Of a stretch of DNA of 64,000 nucleotides, positions 36,069-45,735 are shown piece by piece. Made by a program: the position numbers and the translations under genes. The stretch comes from Sphingobacteriales bacterium (GTDB lineage Bacteria; Bacteroidota; Bacteroidia; Chitinophagales; Chitinophagaceae). The notes beneath the pieces were generated by a model that saw only the letters and a list, made by a program, of their open reading frames with translations, was not told the origin of the DNA and searched no databases. The stretch covers positions 496,001-560,000 of the forward strand of contig SEFP01000002.1 in assembly GCA_004144185.1 (NCBI GenBank). The letters are read 5' to 3'. How positions within the stretch are numbered: position 1 is the stretch's first letter; every line of letters starts with the position of its first letter.

Positions 36069-36096
36069 GTTAAGAGGACTTTTTAGAATTCACAAT

Positions 36097-36137
36097 AAAC
36101 CGTGCAGTCGCCTTTGCAACTGCACGGTTTTCCTTTT
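36097..36137. terminator. Terminator after creD
   Basis: AAACCGTGCAGT and ACTGCACGGTTT form a 12-bp stem with a 10-base loop, then TCCTTTT. It may serve creD on the plus strand. Confidence 0.8.
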
Positions 36138-36230
36138 GTAAAACTTCAAGTGGCCAAAGCACTAGGGAAAAAAAGGGACTTCTGCAAAGCAAAAGCCTCA
36201 GTTAGTTGCAAAAGCAGGTTTTAAAAACCC

Positions 36231-36704
36231 TTATTGCTGGGTAACATTGGCTGCGAAGGTGGTGCTGGCAGCGCTGCCTGAAATTGGTTTGGCTTCTGCA
36301 TCAGGCACTACAATGGTATACTTACCCCCGTTGACAGAAACAGTTGCATCAACGTTCCCGGCACCTGTAGACTGATATCCTGTTCCAGCAGTGGTGCTAC
36401 CAGATACCAGAAAAGACATCTGTCCAGCGCTTAGTGTAGAGTCATCAGATACAACCCGATACTTACCTGCTGCTGGTGCCGTGTTTCCAGGAAATGACAA
36501 AAATGCACCAATTGCATTTGATCCATTCATACCCGTTACACTAACAGTGCTGTTATTGACCAAGAACGTAGTACCGATACCACCATAAGTATACGTTGTA
36601 CCTGAAAATTTCAGGGTGTTATCATTTGTGGTTGGGCTGTCGTCTTTCTTACAGGCAGTAAATGCCATCGTAAGCGCTACTGCGCCTAAAAGTACTTTCT
36701 TCAT
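36231..36704 (-). CDS. Small lipoprotein of unknown function
   Basis: 157 residues from ATG 36704. The signal peptide MKKVLLGAVALTMAFTAC ends in a lipobox, followed by KKDDSPTTND. The mature part is rich in Gly, Thr, Ser and Ala and looks like an all-beta domain (AGKYRVVSDDSTLSAGQMSF, VNGGKYTIVVPDAEA). No known motif. It lies alone between creD and the PhaE-like gene. Confidence 0.7.
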   Translation of the reverse strand: MKKVLLGAVALTMAFTACKKDDSPTTNDNTLKFSGTTYTYGGIGTTFLVNNSTVSVTGMNGSNAIGAFLSFPGNTAPAAGKYRVVSDDSTLSAGQMSFLVSGSTTAGTGYQSTGAGNVDATVSVNGGKYTIVVPDAEAKPISGSAASTTFAANVTQQ

Positions 36705-36840
36705 AATTGTGGAGAGATGTGTGGAAATGGAATTAAAAAACCGCCTGCAGTGTTGCAAGCGGCTCGCTAAAGTAATTCAATAACTGGATTATTCAATTTC
36801 CGGAATGAATTCCAGTAATGGGTATCAGCGTCTGTTTCAA

Positions 36841-36877
36841 TCAAAAGAGCCGCGTCTTTCGACGCGGCTCTTTTGAT
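36841..36877. terminator. Terminator of the PhaE-like gene
   Basis: A perfect 16-bp stem (TCAAAAGAGCCGCGTC with its complement) with a TTTC loop, flanked by A and T runs. It lies 28 bases downstream of the minus-strand gene ending at 36905 and can also act on the plus strand. Confidence 0.85.
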
Positions 36878-36904
36878 TTGGCTTCTTAAAAACCTGTGTA
36901 CGAA

Positions 36905-38443
36905 TTACGCTTTTTTAGGCGCGCCGTTCGGGTTCATCTTAGGCTTGTTGTTAGTATTGTTGCTGTTGTTGTTGGTAGCAGGAGCATCAGCGATGTTGTC
37001 GTTGTCACCTTCTACTTCCATCATTTTTTCCAGCTGACGCACCTGCTTTTTCAGGTCGTAGATGGTTTTGTACAGCTCATCCAGCTCGCTGCGGGTGGCC
37101 ACCGGTACGTTGGTCAGCGCAGATTCCATTTGCAGCTCCATGTCTTTTTTGAGGCGCATCTGCATGCTGCTCACCTCAGCCATCAGGGCGCTGTACGCTT
37201 CGCTTTCAAACAGTTTTACGAAGGTTTTATCGCTCAGGTTCATCCACTCCTGATACAGAGCCATCATCGAAGTGATTTCCTCACCGTTCTGAAGCTTCTG
37301 AGTCAGCGTGCGCGACAGTTCTTCCATCACCTGCTGTCCCTGCTCGTATACCATGTACTGCAGCTCGGCATTTTTGATATTGAACTGAACCATGCGGTTG
37401 GCGATGTCATTCCACTCAGTCATACTCTTGGTATACTTGTTTGGAGTCGACATGCGCGCCATCGGAGCGAAGGCGCTTTGCAGGTTGTTGTAGAAGTTGT
37501 TGTAGCCACTGAGTGCACCGCCGAACAGATCGGTACCGGCAGGCGTAAACTGGCCCATCATACCGCGCATTTGCTCCATGCCATTGGTAGAGGCAGCAGA
37601 CCACTGCTTCATCATATCCTGCATCATGCCAGACGACTGCTGCATATAGCTGCGCATCTGCTCAGGCATGAAACCGAAATACTGATCCAGCATTTCTTTG
37701 TACTGACCCGGATTCATCATTTTCCGGAACATTTCGGTGTTGAAGCTTTTGTCCTGAACACTTTTCCACATCGGCGCCCACAGCTGATAGAAGCGGTTGT
37801 AGCCGTCAGCAGTGTTCATCATATTCCGGAACGCATCTTGAGCGTTGCCGCTTTTGAAGTTGTTCTGGAAGTTGTTCATCTGCTGGCCCAGCAATTCGTT
37901 CCACTGACCAAACATATTGGTGAAGCCGTTTCCGGAAGCAGCATTCATAGCGCCGTTCATGAGCGGGTTCATACCCTGAAACGATTTCATCCAGTTGTTG
38001 AACACGTTACCGTTGTTCATGCTGTTCTGGAAGGTGTTCATGGCGTTGCTCCACATACCAGTAAAGGCTTCCATCGGGTTACCTGTAGGCATACCGGCAG
38101 CACCATTAGCGGGCATAGCCTGCTTCATGAAGTTTACGTTCATATCGTACATCTGGCGCATCATGTTGGTCTGACGGTCCATCATCGACTGATACGAATC
38201 TTTGGCTTTTTCAGCGTTTTCTTTGATGGTTTCGCCGGCTTCGGTCATCTTCTCAGTTGTTTTACCAAAGAAAGACTTTTGGGTATCGAGCCAGTTTTTG
38301 TACCATTCGCTACCTTTTTCGATCGTTTCAGAAACCATTGTGTTTCCGGCAGTCATTTTCTTGGTATTTTCTACCATAGAGTCAACCATTCCCTTCTGGG
38401 CATCCATCAGGTTGTCAACGATTTGATTATTTTCTGGATTCAT
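36905..38443 (-). CDS. PhaE/phasin-like polyhydroxyalkanoate-associated protein
   Basis: 512 residues from ATG 38443 (MNPENNQIVDNLMDAQ), very rich in Met, Asn and Gln and largely helical. The last part is the diagnostic one: ALYQEWMNLSDKTFVKLF followed by ATRSELDELYKTIYDLKKQV and a coiled coil, which matches the C-terminal end of the class III PHA synthase subunit PhaE and phasin-like proteins. A low-complexity Asn/Asp/Pro tail (NNNSNNTNNK) ends it. A (R)-hydratase-like gene is divergent upstream, which fits PHA metabolism. No PhaC is in the window. The exact class is inferred; a general granule-associated phasin is the alternative. Confidence 0.68.
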   Translation of the reverse strand: MNPENNQIVDNLMDAQKGMVDSMVENTKKMTAGNTMVSETIEKGSEWYKNWLDTQKSFFGKTTEKMTEAGETIKENAEKAKDSYQSMMDRQTNMMRQMYDMNVNFMKQAMPANGAAGMPTGNPMEAFTGMWSNAMNTFQNSMNNGNVFNNWMKSFQGMNPLMNGAMNAASGNGFTNMFGQWNELLGQQMNNFQNNFKSGNAQDAFRNMMNTADGYNRFYQLWAPMWKSVQDKSFNTEMFRKMMNPGQYKEMLDQYFGFMPEQMRSYMQQSSGMMQDMMKQWSAASTNGMEQMRGMMGQFTPAGTDLFGGALSGYNNFYNNLQSAFAPMARMSTPNKYTKSMTEWNDIANRMVQFNIKNAELQYMVYEQGQQVMEELSRTLTQKLQNGEEITSMMALYQEWMNLSDKTFVKLFESEAYSALMAEVSSMQMRLKKDMELQMESALTNVPVATRSELDELYKTIYDLKKQVRQLEKMMEVEGDNDNIADAPATNNNSNNTNNKPKMNPNGAPKKA

Positions 38444-38793
38444 ATCCGGTGAAGTTTTAGTCAAGAGTGAAGGCCTCTTAAAAAAGAGATATTAAAATCT
38501 CCTTCCAATTGGCGGCGCAAAGATAAGTCTTATTCTGGGTTGGATTGTTAAACTTCGCTTATGAATCCAGACGCAGTCCATCATTTTGTACTGTGTTTCC
38601 GGTTCAGGTTCAAGAGTGCCTGAACATTGGTTTGAATTCCGGAACAGTTGTCGGCCTTTGCCATGCCCTGATCTGAATCGGCGTCTCCGGCAGCAATGGC
38701 CCTACGGAGAATAGGGCTCTAAAAATTTGACACGGCGATTCCGGAATAGGGTCTTATTTTGAACCTTCAACACTCTTTTAATTCCTTCGTGCT
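38444..38793. other. Divergent intergenic region between PhaE-like and MaoC-like genes
   Basis: 350 bases. It holds the -7 box of the PhaE-like gene (38518-38525), a TTGACA stretch (38726) and TTATTTTGA (38754) that may drive the hydratase gene, and two TTCCGGAA copies (38637, 38739). No ORF is convincing. Confidence 0.55.
38518..38525 (-). promoter_or_regulatory. -7 box for the PhaE-like gene
   Basis: The minus strand reads TATCTTTG (then C), a full -7 match, 74 bases before the ATG at 38443. Confidence 0.55.
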
Positions 38794-39204
38794 ATGCTTA
38801 AAATTGGTGATCAGTTCCGACATGAGTTCTCCTACACCCAGAAAGAAGTAGATCTGTACGCACAGGTATCCGGCGATGTCAATCCGCTTCACATTGATGA
38901 AGCAGCCGGTGCCGCTTCGATGTTTGGCCGTCGGATTATTCACGGCTTTCTGGGAGCGTCGGTGTTTACGAAAATCTTTGGTGCATTGTGGCATGCCGAC
39001 GGCCATGTATACATGAGTCAGAACCTGAAATGGCTCCGGCCCATGTTTGTGGACACGACCTATGAGGCGGTCGTTACGGTCAAGGAAATTTTTCCGGAAA
39101 AGCACCGGATTCTGTACGACTGCGCGGTCTACGAGAAAGAAACCGGCGAACAAACCATTGCCGGCGAAGCGTTGCTGCTGAATAAAAAGCAGTACAACTG
39201 GTAG
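38794..39204 (+). CDS. MaoC-type (R)-specific enoyl-CoA hydratase
   Basis: 136 residues. The hot-dog fold hydratase signature is clear: YAQVSGDVNPLHIDEAAG (catalytic Asp and His in DxNPxH), followed by GRRIIHGFLGASVF. Members convert enoyl-CoA to (R)-3-hydroxyacyl-CoA and feed PHA synthesis (PhaJ) or act in fatty acid pathways. The divergent PhaE-like gene makes the PHA role attractive, but this is inferred from position. Terminator downstream. Confidence 0.88.
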   Translation: MLKIGDQFRHEFSYTQKEVDLYAQVSGDVNPLHIDEAAGAASMFGRRIIHGFLGASVFTKIFGALWHADGHVYMSQNLKWLRPMFVDTTYEAVVTVKEIFPEKHRILYDCAVYEKETGEQTIAGEALLLNKKQYNW

Positions 39205-39226
39205 CCTAATGTCCTTCCGGAACATC

Positions 39227-39263
39227 TGAAAGCCGCTTTGCAAAGACGCAGAGCGGCTTTTCA
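39227..39263. terminator. Terminator after the MaoC-type gene
   Basis: GAAAGCCGCT and AGCGGCTTTTC pair over a 14-base loop; T residues follow. TTCCGGAA (39215) precedes it by a few bases. Confidence 0.75.
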
Positions 39264-39278
39264 ATTGATGAGAACATT

Positions 39279-39611
39279 ATGGATGCCAAATTGCTGTTTA
39301 TAAAAGCCCCTCATCTGATTTACAAGTCAGATTTAGACAAGCAGCCTTTAGGAGGCTGGATCTATTGTGGAACCTCGGTAGACTTGCAGACACCCCTCCT
39401 GGAAGACGGTATTAATGCCTGCTTTCCGGATGAAGAGTTGTATTTCATCCGTACGCGCATTGATAGTCAAGTTGCAAATAAACGTACCAGTCTCTCCTTG
39501 ATAAAACAGCATATCGACGTCGACACGATTATTCTTTTCAGCAAAGATTTTAAGGTGGTAATAGAATTCGGGGACAATGGGGTTTTTCGTTCCGGGCGCG
39601 TTCATCAATAA
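39279..39611 (+). CDS. Small protein of unknown function
   Basis: 110 residues from ATG 39279 (another ATG at 39267 is not in frame). The sequence (LGGWIYCGTSVDLQTPLLEDG, DEELYFIRTRIDSQVANKRTSLSLIKQH) has no signal peptide and no motif I know. It sits between two terminators and is more AT-rich than its neighbours. Could be an imported gene. Confidence 0.5.
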   Translation: MDAKLLFIKAPHLIYKSDLDKQPLGGWIYCGTSVDLQTPLLEDGINACFPDEELYFIRTRIDSQVANKRTSLSLIKQHIDVDTIILFSKDFKVVIEFGDNGVFRSGRVHQ

Positions 39612-39653
39612 CCACAGAACTTGTCTTCCAATATATGCTCTTGGTCAAACCAA

Positions 39654-39692
39654 AACCGTCCGTCTCTGCAGGTGCAAAGACGGACGTTTCTT
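39654..39692. terminator. Terminator between the small gene and the M36 protease gene
   Basis: CCGTCCGTCT and AGACGGACG pair around an 11-base loop, followed by TTTCTT. It serves two convergent genes. Confidence 0.75.
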
Positions 39693-39713
39693 ATGCTTGG
39701 AATCTGAAACTGC

Positions 39714-42554
39714 TTAGTGCAGCACCTGTACTTTCTTGATGGACTGAACGCCATCGGCTTTGATCCGGACAAAATACGTTCCGGAAACCAGATTGGCTGT
39801 ATTGAACGATACCTCGCGCTGACCGGCAGCCGTCTGGCCCTCGATCAGGGTCCGACCCTGTAGATCACAGAGGCTGATGGTTGCGCCTGCAACCTTGCCC
39901 TCAAACGCTACCGTAAGCAGGTTTCCTGCCGGATTGGGATAAATCCGGGTATTCATCGCAACGACTGTTTGAGTAGCGGCCGGATTCTCGGCATCGTACA
40001 CCACCACATCGTCGATAGCGCCTTCCAATGGATTGTCGCCACCGATATCGCTGATCAGGAACCGTAACACCACGCTTTGTGCAGTCGTTCCCCGTAGGTA
40101 TTCATTGACCCGGAAGATGCGCCGACGCCAGGTATAATCCGACTGCTTGGTATAATCTACCGGCAGCGGAATGCCCCCGACACCGCTTTGCAGCTGCACC
40201 CGCCAGTAATCGGTGCGGGCGTTCAGCCCACGGTCGTTGCTGAACCAGCGGTAATATTCCAGGATCGGAGTGGTCATGCCGGTCAGGTCAAAAACCGGTG
40301 ACAGCACGGAGGTCTGGCCACCGTCTACATCGCCCGTATTGGACGTCAACAGGCATTTGGATCCACCTACCGTATGATTGGCACCCGGCTGAATCATCAG
40401 CGCTGTAAATCCGGTACCAGTCTGGTACGTTGCTATCGGTGCAGCCCAGGTCCAGATACCCGATTGTGCATTGTCGCCCGACACGTTGCCAACCTGCCAA
40501 CCGGTAATATCTGTTTCAAAATCCTGTGCCTGCTTCACCTGAAGCCCCACGCCAAACTGATAGGGCATAGTGACCTGTACCGAAGGCAGTTCCGGACGGA
40601 AGCCCTGCGGGTAATAGGTCAGATCTTCGGGTGCAAGCGTGTTCTTTACCCGGATATAATAATCCAGAATCGATCCGGAAGGCTGTGCCGGAATAGAAGC
40701 ACTATACGTTCCGCCGGCAGCCACCAATTGTACACTATCCCAGCCTATTGCGGGCGTCATACGGGGACGGAAAAAGACGGTTGCGCCGCCAAATACCGCT
40801 GGTTGTGCAACCGTGATTGTTGCCGTTATCGGAATGGCCTGATTGGATGGCTGATGGTCCAGCTCGGTATGGGTTACCGCAGCGTACGCACCCAAATAAA
40901 TGCCATGATTGGCAAACGCCTTGATGATCGACCCGAAATGGGGGGTACCATTATTCAGATTGGCATCGTTATCATCTGCCAGCAGGGCAGCAACCAGAAT
41001 GCGGCGATAAATCGCAGGCTCATTTCCGGCCAGGCCATCTGCCAGACTGTAAAACGACTCGACAAAGATTGGACGCATGCTATCCGCATCGCCCAAGTAA
41101 CGGGCAACATCCCACCAGGAGCCGGCGATCATCTCGCCATCGGCATGCACCTCGCCCATGATATCCGTTGGGATGACCTTGGTGGAATTGTCGTAGCGAC
41201 GAATTACACTACCGCCGCCGGTAGCCCCTTGTCCAATGACAGGCACTTTGGTCAGCAGCATGGCCCATACGTCTGCATAGCCTTCGTTGAGCGCACCGTT
41301 GCTCATCCGCCGGGCACCATTCTGATTGTAGAAGCGTTCGTTTACGCCGTGACCGTATTCGTGATAAATAATGTCCGAATAGTTTGCCATCGAATTACAC
41401 CCGCCACCGGCCGCATAAAAATTGATCGAGGAGCCATTGTAAAACGCATTGCAGGTATTGGAAGGATCATCCACATTGGTGGGCAGTTGCGTGTCCATAC
41501 CGGTGAAGGTGGGCAACTGCGCTTTTACGAAATCGTGAATGCGGGTTACATGGTAATAGGCATTCTGTGCCGTTTGGTTGTCGGTCCGGATAACCGTACG
41601 GCCAGCGGCGGTAATCGTAGCCGTAATGGATGGCGTGGTACCGTTTGCGTTGATCATATTGACCTTCGACCAGAGTCCCTGCAACGGCAGGGTCACGGTT
41701 GCAGGCAGGGTGATTCCGGTTCCGGAAACAAAGCCGGTATCGTTGGTATAAAACGAACTGGTGCCGACATTCACCTGAAGGTCCGGGAATCCAACGGTAT
41801 CCACCGGATCGGTGGGACGCAGCGATTGCTTACGACCCTGTATCCGCAGATTCAGATCGGTCCGGGTACGGTTGAAACGCTCCAGCAGTTTTCCGGAAAC
41901 GGCACTGATGTATCCTTCATAAACCGCAGGCGTCTGCCCGTCTTCGCTGATTCCATCCGCCGTAAACGCATAGGCCGGCTGCAACCGGTTCACGCCTTTG
42001 GCATCCCGTTCCGGAAACCAGACCCAGTTGCCGTCAACAGCTACATTCCGGATGACTTCGCCTTCATGGGGCCGGTAAACCGCGGCTTCAGCTACGCGTC
42101 CCGATGCCAGGACCGGCTGCGCACCAACTGCCGGGCCTTCCGGAACAGCGATCTGCAACCGAACAAGCCGTCCGTCGTTGGTAAACTGAAACCGCAGGTG
42201 CGAGAACAAAACCTCACGGCCCTGAACAGTCCGGTTGAAATCTACGTACGTAAACTTCGCCGTAGACACATTGCGTACCATCGTCCATTCGTCCGGAAGC
42301 ACACCGGCTTCCCGCAACTGGCTGTTGATAAATTGCTGTGCTTTGGCCAGCGGCGTAGCACCTGGAAGGGTCCGGGCGGCACCATAAGCATCCAGGTCTG
42401 AAATGTCCTGCAACCCGTCGGCTGTTACGAGCCAGGCCGGCAGTGCTTGTTCCAATGCAACCCGACCGGCGGTTTTTACAGGAGCTTTGGTACTTTGTGC
42501 GTACCCTCCGAGGGAAGCCCAGAGGGCTACTGAAAACAGAAACGTCTTTTTCAA
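39714..42554 (-). CDS. M36 fungalysin-type metalloprotease with T9SS type A sorting domain
   Basis: 946 residues. A signal peptide (about 1-19) is followed by a propeptide (SHLRFQFTNDGRLVRLQIAV). The zinc site is HEYGHGVNERF with the downstream NEGYADVWAML glutamate, as in M36 proteases. A long beta-rich part, including a CUB or MAM-like domain (GGSKCLLTSNTGDVDGGQTS), precedes the type A sorting domain (TRIYPNPAGNLLTVAF, GTYFVRIKADGVQ). It should be exported by the T9SS and degrade proteins outside the cell. Confidence 0.92.
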   Translation of the reverse strand: MKKTFLFSVALWASLGGYAQSTKAPVKTAGRVALEQALPAWLVTADGLQDISDLDAYGAARTLPGATPLAKAQQFINSQLREAGVLPDEWTMVRNVSTAKFTYVDFNRTVQGREVLFSHLRFQFTNDGRLVRLQIAVPEGPAVGAQPVLASGRVAEAAVYRPHEGEVIRNVAVDGNWVWFPERDAKGVNRLQPAYAFTADGISEDGQTPAVYEGYISAVSGKLLERFNRTRTDLNLRIQGRKQSLRPTDPVDTVGFPDLQVNVGTSSFYTNDTGFVSGTGITLPATVTLPLQGLWSKVNMINANGTTPSITATITAAGRTVIRTDNQTAQNAYYHVTRIHDFVKAQLPTFTGMDTQLPTNVDDPSNTCNAFYNGSSINFYAAGGGCNSMANYSDIIYHEYGHGVNERFYNQNGARRMSNGALNEGYADVWAMLLTKVPVIGQGATGGGSVIRRYDNSTKVIPTDIMGEVHADGEMIAGSWWDVARYLGDADSMRPIFVESFYSLADGLAGNEPAIYRRILVAALLADDNDANLNNGTPHFGSIIKAFANHGIYLGAYAAVTHTELDHQPSNQAIPITATITVAQPAVFGGATVFFRPRMTPAIGWDSVQLVAAGGTYSASIPAQPSGSILDYYIRVKNTLAPEDLTYYPQGFRPELPSVQVTMPYQFGVGLQVKQAQDFETDITGWQVGNVSGDNAQSGIWTWAAPIATYQTGTGFTALMIQPGANHTVGGSKCLLTSNTGDVDGGQTSVLSPVFDLTGMTTPILEYYRWFSNDRGLNARTDYWRVQLQSGVGGIPLPVDYTKQSDYTWRRRIFRVNEYLRGTTAQSVVLRFLISDIGGDNPLEGAIDDVVVYDAENPAATQTVVAMNTRIYPNPAGNLLTVAFEGKVAGATISLCDLQGRTLIEGQTAAGQREVSFNTANLVSGTYFVRIKADGVQSIKKVQVLH

Positions 42555-42663
42555 AGGCGATAAAAACTAATCGTTAATAAATAGGCTTTGCGAATTTACC
42601 GAATGCACTTTCCGGAGAAGGATAATCTTTTGGTAAAGCAAGCCCTGGAATATAAGCCAACAC

Positions 42664-42699
42664 GAAAACAGGAAGCCATGTTGCATGACTTCCCGTTTT
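42664..42699 (-). terminator. Terminator after fumC
   Basis: AAAACAGGAAGCCATG pairs imperfectly with CATGACTTCCCGTTTT, followed on the minus strand by T residues. It lies about 80 bases downstream of fumC. Confidence 0.6.
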
Positions 42700-42776
42700 C
42701 CGGAATTGAATTGACCTTACGCTGACAAAACACCTCCAACCGGCCTGCCCGAAGGCTTCCGGAACTGAACCGGTTC

Positions 42777-44201
42777 TTAGGCGTCGAGCTTACCGACCAT
42801 ATTTTTAGGGATCACCCATTCGTCGAACTGCTGTTCAGTCATGTGCTCAAACGACAAATCTTTCAGTTTGTATTCGAGCGCGGCCTGCTTCAGGGTAATG
42901 CCACGTTTGTGCGCATCCTGTGCAATAGCGGCCGCATTGTAATACCCGATTTTGGTATTGAGCGCGGTCACCAGCATCAGGGAGTTTTTCACGTGTGCAT
43001 CGATGTTTTTTTCAATCGGCTCCAGTCCTTCCGCACACTTGTCATTAAACGATACGCAGCCTTCGCCGATCAGCCGCGCCGAGTGCAGGAAGTTGTAGAT
43101 CATCATCGGCTTGTACACGTTCAGCTCAAACTGACCGTTCATCCCACCGATATTGATCGCGACGTCGTTCCCCATCACCTGACAGGCAATCATCGTCAGG
43201 GCCTCGCATTGGGTTGGATTGACTTTACCCGGCATGATCGACGACCCCGGCTCGTTGTCCGGAATGTGCAGTTCGCCAATACCGGCGCGGGGTCCGGACG
43301 CCAGCATCCGGATATCATTGGCGATTTTCATCAGCGACGCTGCCAGCGTTTTCAGGGCGCCGTGCGATTCTACGATGGCATCGTGGGCGGCCAGAGACTC
43401 AAACTTGTTTTCAGCGGTTACAAACGGCAGTCCGGTGAGTTCGGCGATCTTGGCAGCTACGTTTTCAGCGTAGCCATCGGGCGTGTTCAGGCCGGTGCCA
43501 ACTGCCGTGCCACCTAAGGCCAGTTCAGCCAGGTGTGACAAGGTATTCTTCAGTGCCCGCAGTCCGTGGTCGAGCTGGCTCACATAGCCGGAGAGTTCCT
43601 GCCCCAGCGTCAGCGGTGTGGCATCCATAAAGTGGGTGCGACCGATCTTCACCACGTGCATGTACTGCGCTGCTTTTTGCTTCAGCGTATCGCGCAGTTT
43701 TTCGACGCCCGGGATGGTATTGTGCATCAGCACTTCGTAGGCAGCGATGTGCATTGCCGTCGGGAACGTATCGTTGCTCGACTGGCTTTTGTTGACGTCA
43801 TCATTCGGGTTCAGCACCTTTTTTTCGTCGGTGAGCTGTCCGCCCGACAGTACATGGCCGCGATAGGCGATGACTTCATTGACGTTCATGTTGCTTTGCG
43901 TTCCGGAACCGGTTTGCCAGACCACCAGCGGAAACTGATCGGCCAGTTGTCCGTCCAGCAGCTCGTCGCAGACCTGAGCGATAAGCTTTGCTTTGTCTTC
44001 CGGAAGCACGCCGAGATCGTGGTTGGTCAGGGCAGCAGCTTTTTTGAGATAGGCAAAGGCGCGGATGATTTCACGGGGCATCCGGTTGATGTCCTGTGCA
44101 ATCTTGAAGTTGTCGATAGAGCGCTGGGTTTGGGCGCCGTAGTAGGCCGCTACCGGAACCTGCACGGTTCCCATCGTGTCTTTTTCAGTACGGAAAGTCA
44201 T
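42777..44201 (-). CDS. fumC: Class II fumarate hydratase
   Basis: 474 residues from ATG 44201; a -7 box ending 8 bases upstream fixes it. The class II signature is [15 protein letters not shown], with [27 protein letters not shown] and [13 protein letters not shown] at substrate-binding sites. It converts fumarate to malate in the TCA cycle and needs no iron-sulfur cluster. It lies just downstream of a frameshifted peptidase gene, with its own promoter. Confidence 0.96.
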   Translation of the reverse strand: MTFRTEKDTMGTVQVPVAAYYGAQTQRSIDNFKIAQDINRMPREIIRAFAYLKKAAALTNHDLGVLPEDKAKLIAQVCDELLDGQLADQFPLVVWQTGSGTQSNMNVNEVIAYRGHVLSGGQLTDEKKVLNPNDDVNKSQSSNDTFPTAMHIAAYEVLMHNTIPGVEKLRDTLKQKAAQYMHVVKIGRTHFMDATPLTLGQELSGYVSQLDHGLRALKNTLSHLAELALGGTAVGTGLNTPDGYAENVAAKIAELTGLPFVTAENKFESLAAHDAIVESHGALKTLAASLMKIANDIRMLASGPRAGIGELHIPDNEPGSSIMPGKVNPTQCEALTMIACQVMGNDVAINIGGMNGQFELNVYKPMMIYNFLHSARLIGEGCVSFNDKCAEGLEPIEKNIDAHVKNSLMLVTALNTKIGYYNAAAIAQDAHKRGITLKQAALEYKLKDLSFEHMTEQQFDEWVIPKNMVGKLDA

Positions 44202-44208
44202 GGTGCAG

Positions 44209-44216
44209 CGAAAGTA
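44209..44216 (-). promoter_or_regulatory. -7 box for fumC
   Basis: The minus strand reads TACTTTCG (then C), one change from TAnnTTTG, ending 8 bases before ATG 44201. Confidence 0.45.
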
Positions 44217-44293
44217 GACCGGCAAAGGCCAACCGACAACAGTGCCGTTCAGGGAGCAAGGAGCCCAAAGCTGCTTTGGCTGGCTTCAGGGAA

Positions 44294-45349
44294 TCAGTTT
44301 CGTTCTGAGGAGGGCGTTGAAGCGGCCGAGTCGAAAAACCGGATCGCCTCCCGGATATTTTATCCTCCATCAGATCATCGAACTGATCCTGTGCCGCAAC
44401 AGGAATGTCGGGAACAATCCGTTTGTGGTAGCTGCCTTTCCGGTCGCCGTTATAAGAAGTCGTCAGAGCCATTTCGTACCCGAACGGCAGCTTTACCAGC
44501 CTATTTCCGGTTGTATAACCGAGCGTGGGTTCACCGATAAAAAGGGTATTGGGTCTCCCTTTAAACGCCAGAGCAGTCACTTCACCAGAACTCGTGGTCA
44601 GCAACCCTGTAATCACAGCTACTTTTTCAGTTACCATCAACGGTCCCTTAGGATTTATGGAAAACTGTTTTTTAGAACCCATCCGGTAGACTCCGTTATC
44701 AAAGCTGAACGCATCGACTGGTTTTAACCCGCTGTTCAGCGAAGACCACAAAAGCGTGTTGCCCAGAAGGTGATAGACCGATGCAAGCATAGGCCAGGCA
44801 TTTTCACCGGTGTTGAATCGAGGATCGAGGATCCAATCGTGGGGATGATAGCGGTCCTGAAGTGCTGCAACCTGATCATACAAAGGTTGTGCTACTTCGT
44901 GGACCATTTCAGGGTTGATACTGGGAAGCATTATTTTGGGTATTAAAATGTATCCATATTTTCCATCAATAAGCCTGACCTCAAAGCCGGGCTTGGAATC
45001 ATACTTCTTTTTCCATTGGCTGCTAAAGCGTTCTTTAGGTGGAATCTCGGCTGCTAACGAATATCTGTGGTCGCCTTTAAATACAATGCGTTGCAATACA
45101 ATGCGTTGCGTGGATCTTCCGGAACAACGGAATGAGTTCATTGAGGGAAGAATCAAGCGTCTCGTGGGTGCCTGCATTCCGGATGGTTTCAGTTTCAACA
45201 ACGCTCCAGTCGACCGAGTCTTTATGTAAATAGGCCGTCTTCAATGTGGAAAACAACGCCTTGTAAAAGACAGTGATGCTATCGGGAGAGGAGGTTCCTT
45301 TCTGTGCATTCGAGCGGGTGGATACGCCAAAAACGAGAAGCACTATCAA
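44294..45349 (-). pseudogene. S41-like (tail-specific) peptidase with two frameshifts
   Basis: The minus strand starts at a TTG (45349) with a short signal peptide (IVLLVFGVSTRSNAQ). The frame breaks at about 45080-45110, inside a 15-base tandem duplication (AATACAATGCGTTGC twice). It continues in another frame with FKGDHRYSLAAEIPPKERF, IDGKYGYILIPKIMLP, AFKGRPNTLFIGEPTLGYTTGN and MALTTSYNGDRKG, a typical S41 core. Near 44360 one A seems missing from an A run: restoring it gives IREAIRFFDSAASTPSSERN and a stop at 44294. Neither break is likely to be programmed. Either a dead gene or two indel errors in the assembly. Confidence 0.78.
45080..45109. repeat. 15-base tandem duplication in the S41-like gene
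   Basis: AATACAATGCGTTGC occurs twice back to back. It coincides with the first frameshift of the peptidase gene. Confidence 0.8.
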
Positions 45350-45735
45350 TACATACCCTGAGCCTGGAAATCATTCGGCTAAAATAAACACCCGCGTCAA
45401 CTAACCGTTTCAGCGCCCAGAATAGCCTGCATTCCGGAACGGGTGTTTTGGAGCTGCGTCAGGCGCTTCCGAAGAAACTTACATCACGACTTCAGCGATC
45501 TGGTAGGCTTTACGACAGCCATTTAAGAACCTTTCTGCCTGGGCTATCCTTCGCAACACCGGGTCGCTTTTTCAAAAAGACGAAGCCCAACCCTGGCTTC
45601 CAAGCAATCTTGCAGAATTTGCAAGATTTTGGCCCAAATGGCTCCTAAACGCCTGTAGTAGAAGGCAGTTCGCACTCAAAGTCGCTTTTTTGAACGCATC
45701 GCCTGCTTTTTTTTCCAAGCTTTGCGGCTAACCTT
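45350..45735. other. Intergenic region without a clear gene
   Basis: 386 bases between the broken peptidase and the XRE regulator. One TTCCGGAA (45432). Short ORFs here show no domain or signal. I see no promoter box of good quality. Confidence 0.5.

Noticed and set aside
36896-38452. 518-codon plus-strand frame opposite the PhaE-like gene
   Set aside because: A mirror of the Met/Asn-rich codons (His/Val-rich translation) with no domain; the minus strand has a -7 box and terminator.
40374-42401. 675-codon plus-strand frame opposite the M36 protease gene
   Set aside because: Antisense shadow: the minus strand has signal peptide, zinc motif and sorting domain; the plus frame shows only low-complexity Arg/His/Gly-rich sequence.
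45448-45648. 66-codon frame between the broken peptidase and the XRE gene
   Set aside because: No start context, domain or conservation that can be seen; taken as a chance frame.
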